Positions 33,701 through 41,368 of a stretch of DNA of 64,000 nt are shown in pieces. This DNA is from Gordonia hirsuta DSM 44140 = NBRC 16056 (lineage in GTDB: Bacteria > Actinomycetota > Actinomycetes > Mycobacteriales > Mycobacteriaceae): contig NZ_BANT01000016.1 of NCBI RefSeq assembly GCF_000333015.1, forward strand, positions 62,001 through 126,000, in the 5' to 3' direction. How positions within the stretch are numbered: the first letter of the stretch is position 1; every line of letters begins with the position of its first letter. The position numbers and the translations under genes were made by a program. The notes beneath the pieces are model-generated. The model did not search any database and had not been told where the DNA came from. It worked only from the letters and a program-made list of their open reading frames with translations.

Positions 33701-34105
33701 ATCCCGTTCTCTTATCTGGACGGTTCCATGCCGGCCGCCCAGCGGCAGGCGCAGATCGACAGGTTCACCTCCGGCGGCCAGAACGGCACAAAGATCTTCC
33801 TGATCAGCCTCAAAGCCGGCGGCTTCGGCCTGAACCTGACCGCCGCCGACTATTGCTTCGTCGCCGACCCGTGGTGGAATCCGGCCGCCGAAGCCCAGGC
33901 CGTCGACCGCGCCCACCGGATCGGGCAGGAGCGTCCGGTCACCGTCTACCGGCTGGTGTCCACCGGCACCATCGAGGAGAAGGTGGTGGCGCTGCAGGAC
34001 CGCAAACGCGCCCTGTTCGATGCCCTGATCGACGACGGCGAACAGTTCAGCGGCAAGCTCACCGCCGACGATGTGCGCCGCCTGGTCACCGACACCGACA
34101 CCTGA
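30758..34105 (+). CDS. SWIM zinc-finger SNF2-family ATPase
   Basis: An 1115-residue protein. A SWIM zinc finger is at residues 78-88 (Cys78-x-Cys80, Cys86-x-His88). A middle region of about 500 residues precedes the SNF2 core (about 640-1110): Walker A DDMGLGKTVQT, DEAQFLKN, ITGTPMENN, then in the C-lobe FSSFTGFLQ, SLKAGGFGLNLT and DRAHRIGQERPVTVYRL. These are double-stranded-DNA translocases acting in repair, transcription recycling or phage defence. No companion nuclease is adjacent. TAACCT at 30745-30750 stands 7 nt before ATG 30758, suggesting a leaderless mRNA. Confidence 0.92.
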   Translation: MVTRNFSSAQAEQALSHLPIPDVLRGRAYAKQDRISGIEWSTPTVLRGVCRGSGRNRYRCTVTLVVQGGQVADTFGSCSCPVATDCKHCAALILAAVDDDDVPAWRALLEEISADAPATTEIERIRPVGLEVATRRDPQGALVLTLRPLVRQPTGVWTPHLPWAVALEGSGDGYEPAGFDGISAIAAIFAPGGTHRVRGTGPRLPAGLELSLAPAAFWKVLGSAVTAGMPLLASGEAATVELTDGFDIVLRLAPHEDGAHLIADLTRDGLPVTDDDVVILGDPATGAAVLAGDVLRLGPLARVTPLETRLLTGDPFDVPTADYTDFLTALPRLTAHRTVELPDRGLAPPEISAPFPLLLIEMEDYGSRTRWRAGYRVDGVLRHFDPAVPERQVGFRDLDGEQQMWRRARPELELFCSGNTRWKQALAALLRAEARHRRPFAQRTPMAAFDLLNVLELRPAAQVAAQVPTTDLLIPLGLDLPDTAILCGEMVNRLTAPGLVQVEITGPQREFREAENTQLHFGTTGAFEWLDLTVTVKADDAEVPLADVIDALARDADWLVLPDGTYFSLQTPELTLLKELLDEARAMGDLDGAKIAADHPNATMWEELLSLGVVDSQLADWHGRVQRLAAARPPEPVQTPPQLQAALRGYQRDGLAWLSFLWDNGLGGILADDMGLGKTVQTLALVTRIAAQNPQVRFLVVAPTSVIGNWAAETARFAPSLQVATVTSTEKRAGVPLAEQIGTANIVITSYTLLRIDYDAFARVDWDGAVFDEAQFLKNRNSKTHQAARRLAAPFKLAITGTPMENNVMELWALVSIVSPGLYRDPRKFREHFAAPIESGAEPERLDILRRRLKPIMLRRTKTQVADDLPPKQESVVHIDLDTKHRKIYDVFLARERQKLLGLLDNWEENRIQILQALTRMRQLSLHPGLVDQEHQSLSSTKIDYLAQHLPQLIAEGHSALVFSSFTGFLQLIADALTGLKIPFSYLDGSMPAAQRQAQIDRFTSGGQNGTKIFLISLKAGGFGLNLTAADYCFVADPWWNPAAEAQAVDRAHRIGQERPVTVYRLVSTGTIEEKVVALQDRKRALFDALIDDGEQFSGKLTADDVRRLVTDTDT

Positions 34106-34110
34106 GCCGC

Positions 34111-34365
34111 TCAGCCGACCAGCACCGCGATCACCCCGGCCGCCACCACCAGCCCGAGCCCCATCGAGGCCAGGACCAACCACAACAGCACCGTCAGCAG
34201 GGCGACCAGCGCCGCATCGAGGCTGCCGCCCTCGTTGCCGACCATCAGCAGCGGGTACTTCCAGACCAGGGCGGTCACCGCGGCGCCGGCGAACACCCCC
34301 ACCCAGGCGCCGACCATGCCCAACAGGGCCGGGGCGGCCGGCGACTCCGGCCGGGGACTGTCCAT
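34111..34365 (-). CDS. Small membrane protein, unknown
   Basis: An 84-residue protein with three hydrophobic stretches (about 13-35, 44-60 as a shorter one, and 58-84) reading to the very C-terminus. It is convergent with the SNF2 gene, leaving only 5 nt between stops. No clear ribosome site precedes ATG 34365. Hydrophobicity and absence of any competing frame support it; function unknown. Confidence 0.55.
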   Translation of the reverse strand: MDSPRPESPAAPALLGMVGAWVGVFAGAAVTALVWKYPLLMVGNEGGSLDAALVALLTVLLWLVLASMGLGLVVAAGVIAVLVG

Positions 34366-34494
34366 GGGCGCGACTCTATCGCGCCCGCGAACTGCCGAAA
34401 CGCCGCCGCCGGCTTTCTCCCGTTCCCGCCCGCGCTTGGGTAGCGTTCTTCAGTGGCCGATCGGGCCGCGCACGGATCAGGAGGCAACAAGACC

Positions 34495-35325
34495 GTGGAT
34501 CAGTACAGCTATATGGGTTTCACCTTCGACGTCGTCGATGCCGGAACCGCCAAGAACGGCACCATCATTCTGCTGCACGGTTTTCCGCAGACCAGCCACT
34601 GCTGGCGCAAGGTGACCCCGATCCTCAACGCGGCCGGCTACCGCACCGTGGCCCCCGACCAGCGCGGCTACTCCCCCGGCGCACGACCGCTGGCGCGCAC
34701 CGTCTACCGGTCCAGCGAGCTGATCGACGACGTCGTCGGCCTGATCAGCCGCCTGGATGCCGCCCCGGTGCACGTGGTCGGGCACGACTGGGGCGCGGCC
34801 GTCGCCTGGGGTCTGGCCGCCAGCCGGCCCGATCTGGTGCGCACCCTCACCTCGGTCTCGGTGCCGCACCCCGGCGCCTTCATCAAGTCCTTCTTCTCCA
34901 GCGACCAGCTGCTGCGGTCGTGGTACATGGCCGCCTTCCAGCCGCCCCTGCTGCCCGATCTGCTGATGAGCAAGGTGCCGTTCGTCGTCGATCAGGTCCT
35001 GCGCCGCACCGGGATGGACGACGAGCAGATCGCCGACGTGCACCGTCTGGTGATCGACACCGGCGCCCTGCCTGGCGCCCTGAACTGGTACCGCGCGATG
35101 GGGTTGAGTTCCCCGCCCTCGCTGGCCCGGCGGGTAGCCGTGCCGACCACCCACGTCTGGGGTGCCCACGATCCGGCCCTGTCCCGGCGCGGCGCCGAAC
35201 TGGCCGCCGACTTCGCCGTGGCCGACTTCCAGCTGGAGATCCTCGAGGACGCGGGCCACTGGATCCCCGAGCACAACGCCGAGAAGCTCGCCGAGATCAT
35301 TCTGGCTCGCGTCGCCCATCACTGA
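34495..35325 (+). CDS. Alpha/beta hydrolase, epoxide hydrolase-like
   Basis: A 276-residue alpha/beta hydrolase. It shows the oxyanion HGFPQTSHCWRKV, the DQRGYSPGARP turn, the nucleophile elbow GHDWGAA (Asp rather than Ser, as in epoxide hydrolases and dehalogenases), and a late HWIPEHNA with the catalytic His. Asp nucleophile and DQRGYS favour an epoxide hydrolase. GTG 34495 follows GGAGGC; an in-frame GTG at 34453 lies only 6 nt after a TAGCGT box and is better read as the start of a short leader. Ends in a hairpin shared with the next gene. Confidence 0.87.
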   Translation: MDQYSYMGFTFDVVDAGTAKNGTIILLHGFPQTSHCWRKVTPILNAAGYRTVAPDQRGYSPGARPLARTVYRSSELIDDVVGLISRLDAAPVHVVGHDWGAAVAWGLAASRPDLVRTLTSVSVPHPGAFIKSFFSSDQLLRSWYMAAFQPPLLPDLLMSKVPFVVDQVLRRTGMDDEQIADVHRLVIDTGALPGALNWYRAMGLSSPPSLARRVAVPTTHVWGAHDPALSRRGAELAADFAVADFQLEILEDAGHWIPEHNAEKLAEIILARVAHH

Positions 35326-35370
35326 ACCGGTCCACCACCGGCCGCTCCACCACCGACCGGTCCGGTTCAG
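35322..35370. terminator. Shared hairpin containing both convergent stop codons
   Basis: CTGAACCGG (35322-35330) pairs with CCGGTTCAG (35362-35370). The left arm contains the stop of the hydrolase gene and the right arm the stop of the lipoprotein gene, so one symmetrical hairpin serves both strands. No U tract follows. Confidence 0.6.
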
Positions 35371-36137
35371 CTCGCGCTGCCGGCGAAGTAGGCCCGCACC
35401 ACCCCGACCGTGGCCGGCGGCGGGAAGTCCTCGTTGTTCACACCCAGCGGCCCGAGTTTGACGCTCCACCGGTCCGACGAGGTGTCGACCACCTCGCCGC
35501 CGCTCTTGACCAGCACCACATCGCGGGTGTCGGCGCAGCCGTAGGCGCCCAGGTAGCCGTCGTTGCGGCCACCCCACGCCCCACCGGTGCGGATCACGCA
35601 GCGGACGCCGTTGTCCAGCTCCAGCGCCCAGGGCCGCGGATCGGCCGGTTTGTTCACCCCGGTCAGCGGCACATCAGAGGTCAGCGACCGCAGGGTCTTG
35701 TCCCACGGGGTCGAGGCGCACAGCAACGCGGTACGCGAGTTCGCGGCCGGCCAGCAGGTGTGGGCGGCGGCTGCACTCGGGGCACAGCTGTAGATATCGC
35801 CCGACACCGCCGACGGACTCGGAGTCAGCGGATCGCACGAGAGCGCGCCACCGCCCCCGGATTCGACGGTCCAGCCCGGCTCGGGCTGCCCGTCCCGGCT
35901 GACCGCCACCACCGTCACCACCTCGGTCTTCTGGTCCCCACCGGCGGCGGAACTGCCGGGCGCACCCGGGGACTCCCCGGCACCCGAATCTCCGGTACCC
36001 GAGTCCTCGGCTCCGGCGGTCACCGTCACCACCTCGGTCACCATCGGCGTCGACGAACCGTTGTCCGCGCAGCCGCCCAGCAGGATCGCCGTCCCGGCCA
36101 GCGCCGTCAGGACGGTCAGTTTCGTGATCACACTCAT
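35367..36137 (-). CDS. Lipoprotein, unknown function, operon with macrodomain
   Basis: A 256-residue protein from ATG 36137 with GGGGGAG ahead. The signal peptide ends in a lipobox LLGGC (Cys23). A Ser/Gly-rich linker (about 27-60) leads to a soluble domain with nine or so Cys, including SCDPL, YSCAP, TCWPA, LLCAS, VRCVIR and YGCAD, likely disulfide-bonded outside the cell. Its start overlaps the macrodomain stop (ATGA), so both come from one transcript even though one product is exported and the other cytoplasmic. Family not recognised. Confidence 0.78.
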   Translation of the reverse strand: MSVITKLTVLTALAGTAILLGGCADNGSSTPMVTEVVTVTAGAEDSGTGDSGAGESPGAPGSSAAGGDQKTEVVTVVAVSRDGQPEPGWTVESGGGGALSCDPLTPSPSAVSGDIYSCAPSAAAAHTCWPAANSRTALLCASTPWDKTLRSLTSDVPLTGVNKPADPRPWALELDNGVRCVIRTGGAWGGRNDGYLGAYGCADTRDVVLVKSGGEVVDTSSDRWSVKLGPLGVNNEDFPPPATVGVVRAYFAGSAS

Positions 36138-36637
36138 CGCTCCCCCACTCGCTTGTTCAGCAGCTGCGCGATATCGGCGTCGAACGCCACCAGCAGCGCC
36201 TGTTCCACCCGTGTCGGTGTCTGTCGGATCGTATCGACCTGGGCGGCCACCGCATCGTCGATCGGCCAACCGTAGACGCCGCCGCTGATCAGCGGGAAGG
36301 CCAGCGAGGCGGCGCCGAGTTCATCGCCCACCTCCAGGCAGCGCCGGTAGCACGATTCCAGGAGTGTCCGGTCGCGCTGTCCGGCGGCGTGGTTGGGCCC
36401 GACGGTGTGGATCACCCACCGCGCCGGCAGCAGGCCGGCCGTGGTCCAGCCGGCATCGCCGGTGGCCAGCCCGTCGGGGAAGCGGGCGATGCAGTCGGCC
36501 AGCACCGCGGGCCCACCGGCCCGGTGAACGGCCCCGTCCACTCCGCCACCGCCGCGCATCGCATTGTTGGCCGCATTGACCACCGCGTCGACGTCCAGCG
36601 TGGTGATATCGGCGTGCACCACTTCGATCTGCACCAT
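36134..36637 (-). CDS. Macrodomain protein (ADP-ribose/O-acetyl-ADP-ribose hydrolase type)
   Basis: A 167-residue macrodomain of MacroD/YmdB type from ATG 36637 (GTG 36634 possible). Ligand loops VVNAANNAMRGGGGVDGAVH and PLISGGVYGWP are intact. Members remove ADP-ribose from proteins or deacetylate O-acetyl-ADP-ribose. Here the gene is followed, with a 4-nt overlap, by a lipoprotein; the link between them is unclear. It is divergent from the unknown gene at 36751. Confidence 0.88.
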   Translation of the reverse strand: MVQIEVVHADITTLDVDAVVNAANNAMRGGGGVDGAVHRAGGPAVLADCIARFPDGLATGDAGWTTAGLLPARWVIHTVGPNHAAGQRDRTLLESCYRRCLEVGDELGAASLAFPLISGGVYGWPIDDAVAAQVDTIRQTPTRVEQALLVAFDADIAQLLNKRVGER

Positions 36638-36750
36638 GGCCTCGACCGTAGCGCCCGGCAGCGGCTCGCCGGGCAGAAGCGGGCGGCGCGTCGATTGCCG
36701 GTGCTGCATAGTGGAGACAGGCACATCTGCGAGACAAAGGAGAGCCCCTC

Positions 36751-37446
36751 ATGTCGGACCGATCCCCCCTGGACGAAGGCGCCACGCTCACCACCGCCGT
36801 CTTCGGTGTCCCGGTCGGCGGCCTGATTCAGGTGTGGACCGATAAGCCGACCGTCTGGCACCTGGCTGATCCGGAGGGTTTCGCCGACGCGGTCGGCGGC
36901 GGCAGTCTGTCGCGGCATCGGGTGCGCGCCGGCCGGTACCGCGAACTGTGTCTGTTCGACGAGGAGACCGGCACCCTGATGCTGCAGGAACGCCAGGCCG
37001 TCGAGAGCAGCGCTGACGGCTCCCAGGTCGGCGGGCGGGTGTTCCACTCCAAACCGCCCAGTGACGTCTTCGGTGATCCGTGGGAAGACCTGAACTCGGC
37101 GATCTTCCGCGCCGCCGCCGGAGCCTTCTCCCGGGGCGAGCTGATCGTGGTGGAACCCGGCGGCTGGGACGACGCCGACGGCCGCTACTGCCTGGTGGTC
37201 GCCGTCCACGACGGCGGCGCCGATCAGATCATCCTGGAGACGGTCCCCACCCCGACCGGCAGCGAACTGTGGCCGGCCACCGAGGAGACCACCGGTCAGA
37301 CCATCAGCGCCCCGGCCAGCGAGGACGCGCTGCGCGGGGCCGGCGCCCTGGCCGTGGAGGCCATCAGCCGTTGGGGCGTGGCCCCCTGGGACATCACCAT
37401 CACCTACGTGGTGCCCGAAGAGGCCTTCACCGACGACGCCCGCTGA
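36751..37446 (+). CDS. Soluble protein, unknown function
   Basis: A 231-residue acidic protein, no signal or membrane segment, from ATG 36751 with AAGGAG 8 nt upstream. Recognisable features are limited to a Trp-rich start (VWTDKPTVWHLADPEGFADAV) and a C-terminal WDITITYVVPEEAF. It looks like a globular cytoplasmic protein; I cannot name a family. It lies between the macrodomain operon and the ParD-like/zeta toxin-antitoxin pair. Confidence 0.72.
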   Translation: MSDRSPLDEGATLTTAVFGVPVGGLIQVWTDKPTVWHLADPEGFADAVGGGSLSRHRVRAGRYRELCLFDEETGTLMLQERQAVESSADGSQVGGRVFHSKPPSDVFGDPWEDLNSAIFRAAAGAFSRGELIVVEPGGWDDADGRYCLVVAVHDGGADQIILETVPTPTGSELWPATEETTGQTISAPASEDALRGAGALAVEAISRWGVAPWDITITYVVPEEAFTDDAR

Positions 37447-37457
37447 CCGGCAGCCCG

Positions 37458-37510
37458 TTGCCCGGTCGGTCCGGCGGCACTACACTGGTGTTGCAGACTG
37501 CAACAGGAGG
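37458..37510 (+). promoter_or_regulatory. Promoter, operator and ribosome site of the toxin-antitoxin pair
   Basis: TTGCCC (37458-37463) and TACACT (37481-37486) are 17 nt apart. Just downstream, GTTGCAG-A-CTGCAAC (37490-37504) is a perfect inverted repeat at the expected start of transcription, followed directly by AGGAGG (37505-37510) and the antitoxin ATG. This is the classic layout for autorepression by an antitoxin or toxin-antitoxin complex. Confidence 0.72.
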
Positions 37511-37515
37511 TCGTC

Positions 37516-37896
37516 ATGACGAGCGCCGACAAGGTGACACGGTTTTCCCTCGACCTGTTCGACGACGCGACCGTGGCAGGCCAGGAGTCGCAGCGATCGG
37601 CCCGGCAGCAGTTGGAGCATTGGGCTCGCGTCGGCCGTGCGGTGTCCGACCGCAGCAGTGTGGCCCGGAAACGGATCGAGGCCGCATTGGCCGGGACTCT
37701 CCCCAGCGAGCACCTCACCGCGGATGAGGCCGTCGTCTTCGACGCCGAGATCGCCGCGTCGATCGAATCCGGTCTGGACCAGATCGACTTCGCCGCTCGC
37801 CGTGCGGCGACCGGCCACACCTCCGTGACGCTGAACGACGCCGGCGAGATCGTCGAGCACCTCCCCGACGGCACCGAACGCATCATCGCTCGGTGA
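37516..37896 (+). CDS. ParD-like antitoxin
   Basis: A 126-residue protein. The N-terminus VTRFSLDLFDDATVAGQESQ, then SARQQLEHWARVGRAVSDRS matches the ParD-like antitoxin family (PF11903), a ribbon-helix-helix-related DNA-binding fold. The C-terminal 60 residues, ending in an acidic segment, would bind the toxin. The operator at 37490-37504 precedes it and its stop overlaps the toxin start in GTGA. The pairing with a zeta-type toxin is known for this antitoxin family. Confidence 0.82.
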   Translation: MTSADKVTRFSLDLFDDATVAGQESQRSARQQLEHWARVGRAVSDRSSVARKRIEAALAGTLPSEHLTADEAVVFDAEIAASIESGLDQIDFAARRAATGHTSVTLNDAGEIVEHLPDGTERIIAR

Positions 37897-38477
37897 GCAC
37901 GCCGCGCCTCGATCTGGTGATCGGGTGCAACGGTGCCGGTAAGAGCACGCTGATCACCGACCTGCTTCTTCCGCGCCTCAGCGGCTCGTTCTACGTCAAC
38001 GCCGACGAGATCGCCCGTCAGCGCTGGCCTGATGACCCGGAGGCACGGTCGTACGACGCCGCTCAGATCGCTGCCCGAACCCGGGCAGGGCTGATCACGA
38101 TGGGCCGGCCCTTCATCGCCGAGACGGTGTTCTCGCATCCCTCCAAACTCGAACTGCTCGACTCGGCGCACGCCCACGGCTTCCGAGTCGTCCTGCACGT
38201 GGTCATGGTCCCCGAGGAGCTCGCCGTTCACCGCGTCCGGCTCCGGGTCACCTCGGGCGGGCATTCGGTTCCGGAAGAGAAGATCCGCGCCCGCTACCAG
38301 CGCGTCTGGCCGCTGGCGGCGCAGGGGATCTCGCGGGCGGACCTGGCCTACGTCTACGACAACTCGGCCGGCCGCATGCGCCTGGCCGCCCGGTTCGTCG
38401 ACGGTGTCGAGGTCGGCGGCTCTACCTGGCCGTCCTGGACGCCGCCGCCGCTGGTGCGGTCCCGCCCTGCAGAGTGA
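37893..38477 (+). CDS. Zeta-toxin-type P-loop kinase
   Basis: A 194-residue protein from GTG 37893, overlapping the antitoxin stop. Walker A is GCNGAGKST (about residues 11-19); FYVNADEIARQRWP and FIAETVFSHPSKLELL follow, as in zeta toxins, which phosphorylate UDP-N-acetylglucosamine and block cell-wall synthesis. The catalytic Asp of that family corresponds to the Asp in NADEIA. A Pro-rich tail of about 20 residues ends the protein. Length is typical of the short chromosomal zeta proteins. Confidence 0.85.
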   Translation: MSTPRLDLVIGCNGAGKSTLITDLLLPRLSGSFYVNADEIARQRWPDDPEARSYDAAQIAARTRAGLITMGRPFIAETVFSHPSKLELLDSAHAHGFRVVLHVVMVPEELAVHRVRLRVTSGGHSVPEEKIRARYQRVWPLAAQGISRADLAYVYDNSAGRMRLAARFVDGVEVGGSTWPSWTPPPLVRSRPAE

Positions 38478-38508
38478 CCACGCACAGCACCACCGGTGAA
38501 CAGGCAGT

Positions 38509-38829
38509 TCAGTCGACAGCCATCTCCCCGAGCGGATCCCACTCGTCGCGGTCCATCACCACATTGCGCACCCGAGGGGTCTCCTGCAGCAGCGGCGGCA
38601 ACTGCTCCTGCGCCTTACGGAAGTGGTCGCTGTTCACGTGCGCCTCGGCGGCGTCGTCCTTGAACGCCTCGACCAGCACGTACTCATTGGGGTCGTCCAC
38701 ACTGCGCGACCAGTCGAACCACAGGTTCCCCGGCTCGGCGCGGGTGGCTTCGGTGAATTCCCGGGACAACTCCGGCCAGGCGTCGGCGTGCTCGGGCTTG
38801 ACCAGGAACTTGGCGACGATGAAGATCAT
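38509..38829 (-). CDS. Antibiotic biosynthesis monooxygenase (ABM) domain protein
   Basis: A 106-residue single-domain protein: MIFIVAKFLVKPEHADAWPE, then GNLWFDWSRSVDDPNEYVLVEAFKD and AHVNSDHFRKAQ. This is the dimeric alpha+beta barrel of the ABM family (YgiN-like quinol monooxygenases and haem-degrading relatives). Enzyme activity is not certain; many are of unknown role. It is convergent with the zeta toxin gene. Confidence 0.88.
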   Translation of the reverse strand: MIFIVAKFLVKPEHADAWPELSREFTEATRAEPGNLWFDWSRSVDDPNEYVLVEAFKDDAAEAHVNSDHFRKAQEQLPPLLQETPRVRNVVMDRDEWDPLGEMAVD

Positions 38830-38865
38830 GTCCCCCAGTCTGACAGCCCCGAACGGTTTCGCACC

Positions 38866-39243
38866 TCAGTCCAGGTCGAGTTCGTCGGGAATCGGTGCTC
38901 CGGGCATCTCCTGCCACGGCGTCAGCGTGATCACCAACACGCCCTCGCCGCCGGGCACCTCGACGGCCGTCCACGTCGATTCGGCCAGCCCGTCGGTGAC
39001 CGCGTCGATCAGGGCGTACAGCGACTCACCCCGCGGCAGGCGGATCTGCAGATCGTGGAACATCATCTCCACGCCGTCGCCGAGGACGACGGGTCCGTCC
39101 AGGTCGTGGGCATCGAGGTAGGTGCCTTCGCGGCGGCGGATGAACGAACCGTCGGCGGCCACAAGGGTGACCGTCGTGCCGACGTCGTGCCATCCGAGCA
39201 TGCGGGCGGCCGGGCAGATGGCATCAGCGGGTGTGGCGAACAT
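38866..39243 (-). CDS. Small soluble protein, unknown
   Basis: A 125-residue acidic protein from ATG 39243: MFATPADAICPAARMLGWHD, then DGSFIRRREGTYLDAHDLDGPVVL. No signal peptide, membrane segment or motif I know. It stops 37 nt before the ABM gene on the same strand and may share its transcript. The ribosome site is weak. It is divergent from the unknown gene at 39328. Confidence 0.6.
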   Translation of the reverse strand: MFATPADAICPAARMLGWHDVGTTVTLVAADGSFIRRREGTYLDAHDLDGPVVLGDGVEMMFHDLQIRLPRGESLYALIDAVTDGLAESTWTAVEVPGGEGVLVITLTPWQEMPGAPIPDELDLD

Positions 39244-39327
39244 GGGCGCACCGTATCCCCGGGCACCGACAATCTCCGGGCACTGACAAACGAGCTTGTC
39301 CGCCGCACTCGATCTAGACTCAAGGGT

Positions 39328-39846
39328 ATGAGCGAGGACTACGACGAAGAGTTCGTGGGCTGCGGCACCTGGGAAGAGATGACCGCCTGGCTCAGCGAAT
39401 CGCTGCCGGAGATCCCCACCGGCGTCACCATCGACTTCGGCCCCAAGGATTTCCGGATCGACGACGACGCCCTCGACGACGACTTCGAGGAACCGATCGA
39501 GGCCGTCTGCGCCCAGATCGTCGTCCTCAAACACGGCCGCTATCTGGTGCGCCGCTCCCAGGTGGTGATGGAGCCGACCAGCTACGTCGACCACGATGCC
39601 GGCGCGGCCACCCCGAACCTGTGGTTCGACGAGGATCCGACCAGCGACTGCACCAACGGCGCCATCTACGTCGACGACCCCGGCCTGGCCGCCGACATCT
39701 GCGTCACCTGGCTGGCGTCGGAGACGGGGCAGACCGATCCGCGCGAGTTCGGGTTCGACATCACCGTGGCCGATCACCTGCCGGGCATGCCGGAGGTCGG
39801 GGGCCAGTGGACCATCGACGACTTCCTCCGCCGCCTCGGTCACTGA
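39328..39846 (+). CDS. Acidic soluble protein, unknown
   Basis: A 172-residue strongly acidic protein (EDYDEEF, DDDALDDDFEEP) from ATG 39328. Segments AQIVVLKHGRYLVRRSQVVME and DPREFGFDITVADH suggest a compact beta-rich domain. TAGACT at 39315-39320 stands 7 nt before the ATG and no ribosome site is present, so the mRNA may be leaderless. No family recognised; DNA-mimic-like acidity is noted without further support. Confidence 0.65.
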   Translation: MSEDYDEEFVGCGTWEEMTAWLSESLPEIPTGVTIDFGPKDFRIDDDALDDDFEEPIEAVCAQIVVLKHGRYLVRRSQVVMEPTSYVDHDAGAATPNLWFDEDPTSDCTNGAIYVDDPGLAADICVTWLASETGQTDPREFGFDITVADHLPGMPEVGGQWTIDDFLRRLGH

Positions 39847-39860
39847 TCCCACCCGGTCGT

Positions 39861-40445
39861 TCAGATCTGGCGGATCAGCTCGCCGATCAGTTCCGCCGAC
39901 GCCGGCTTCAGATCCCAGGCCTCCAGCGACACACAGATCGACCGCTCCCCCGACCGCGGCTGCTCGGCGTGGGTGTGCCCGTGCACCAGCCACGTCCCCA
40001 GATCCGGCAGCTGATACTGGGCGAACTCGTCGCGGTCATACCGGTCGAGCACGCCCGCATACGGGAAGTGGCTCAGCAGCACCGGCTCCGGCCCGATCTT
40101 GACCCGAGCATGCTGCTGGATCGAACCGAACACCGCCGCATACGCCGGAAAGTGCCGCTGGGCGCCGCGGCGCATCGGGTGCAGCGGATCATGGTTGCCG
40201 GTGACCAGATGCATGGGCACCGCCAGCCCGGACAGCTGCGCCAGCGCCGACTCCATACTGGCCACCCCACCCGAGCAGATGTCGCCGAGCACCCACAGCT
40301 CATCCTCGGCGCCAAGCCGGGCCAGCTGCCCGACGACGGCCTCGTCGTGCTCGGCCACCGAAGTGAATCCGCGCAGCTCCGCGAGTTTGGGGTGCTGCAG
40401 ATGCAGATCGGCGGTGAAGTAACGCACTCCTCGAGTCTGCCCCAT
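39861..40445 (-). CDS. Metallophosphoesterase (calcineurin-like)
   Basis: A 194-residue protein with all metal-site blocks of the family: YFTADLHLQHP (D-x-H), VLGDICSGG (GD), VTGNHDPLHP (GNHD), LLSHFPYAG (H) and VHGHTHAEQ (GHxH). These are small bacterial phosphoesterases acting on nucleotides or unknown phosphodiesters. ATG 40445 is used; a GTG seven codons later (VRYFTADL) is an equally good start by alignment to relatives. Convergent with the acidic protein gene, 14 nt apart. Confidence 0.9.
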   Translation of the reverse strand: MGQTRGVRYFTADLHLQHPKLAELRGFTSVAEHDEAVVGQLARLGAEDELWVLGDICSGGVASMESALAQLSGLAVPMHLVTGNHDPLHPMRRGAQRHFPAYAAVFGSIQQHARVKIGPEPVLLSHFPYAGVLDRYDRDEFAQYQLPDLGTWLVHGHTHAEQPRSGERSICVSLEAWDLKPASAELIGELIRQI

Positions 40446-40489
40446 CCCGGTGGTCGGACGGTCGGGCGCAGCCGGCCACGGGCAGGCGG

Positions 40490-41368
40490 TCAGGTGAAGA
40501 CCGCGTCATCGAGCACGATCTCGATGAATGCCCCGGCCGGCCACTCGGAACCGCCGAATCCGTAGCCGACCGTCACGTGCTGCGGCACGGTGAATCCGCC
40601 GAAGGTTCCGCTGCGATGGATCTGTGCCCCGAACTCGTGCAGCCGATAGGGCTGGCCGTCCAGACTCGCCCACCGGCGGGTGCGCACCGAGCGCAGTCCT
40701 CCGGCGGCGTCGATGGTGAACTCGGCGTCGTAGGTCGCACCCGCATAGTCCAAACTGACGCGCGCGGTGTCGTCGTCGACGGCACTCCAGGTCACATCCG
40801 GTCCCAGCGTCGCCGCCGGCACCCAGCACAGCTCGCACACCAGGCGCCCGGCCGCACTGCGGCTCACGTCGGGCCCGGACTCATCGACCACCGCGATCTT
40901 CCCGGCGATCCGGTGGACCAGGTCGCCGCGTCCGTCGATCAGCCGGTCGTAGCCGCGGACCGGCAGCCCCAGCACCCGCGTCGTCGACGCCCAGAGATAG
41001 CCGTCGCCGGAGATGATCTGGTGCGCCCAGAACCTCCGCCACGATCCGATCTTGATGCGCCCGTGCTGAACCAGTTCCACGGTCGTGGTCAGCGGTGTCC
41101 CCGGGGCGATCGCCGCCGTCAGCCAGCGCCGGGCGGGCTCGGGCAGCGCCGCGACCAGATTCGGATGGAACGACGACGACGCCGTCGGCCGGGCCAGCGC
41201 GGCCCAGTCGCGCCGGACATCGGCTGGCAGCCGCCGCAGCAGTGCGTCGGCGGTTCGCCCGGTACTCGGCCGATTTGCGCTGGACGGACTGTTACTGGTC
41301 GTGATGACCTCCCGGCTCGGCGGTGTGCTTCGAGGATACGTCCGGCGCCGTCTACCGTCATGGGACAT
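40490..41368 (-). CDS. DUF6544/DUF6920-like conserved protein
   Basis: A protein of about 292 residues without membrane segments. The order LPEPARRWLTAAIAPGTPLT, RIKIGSWRRFWAHQIISGDG, WASTTRVLGLPVRGYDRLID, RLVCELCWVPAATLGPDVTW, then a C-terminal WPAGAFIEIVLDDAVF resembles a conserved family in which a lipid- or ligand-binding beta barrel is suspected. The start is uncertain: the ATG at 41368 shares the CATG with the ATG of the divergent gene, and an upstream in-frame ATG (41389) would overlap that gene. Confidence 0.62.
   Translation of the reverse strand: MSHDGRRRRTYPRSTPPSREVITTSNSPSSANRPSTGRTADALLRRLPADVRRDWAALARPTASSSFHPNLVAALPEPARRWLTAAIAPGTPLTTTVELVQHGRIKIGSWRRFWAHQIISGDGYLWASTTRVLGLPVRGYDRLIDGRGDLVHRIAGKIAVVDESGPDVSRSAAGRLVCELCWVPAATLGPDVTWSAVDDDTARVSLDYAGATYDAEFTIDAAGGLRSVRTRRWASLDGQPYRLHEFGAQIHRSGTFGGFTVPQHVTVGYGFGGSEWPAGAFIEIVLDDAVFT

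Noticed and set aside
30758-34105. SNF2 ATPase as part of a DISARM- or Zorya-like defence system
   Set aside because: No methyltransferase, DUF1998, phospholipase D or nuclease partner adjacent; SWIM-SNF2 proteins are common housekeeping genes in Actinobacteria.
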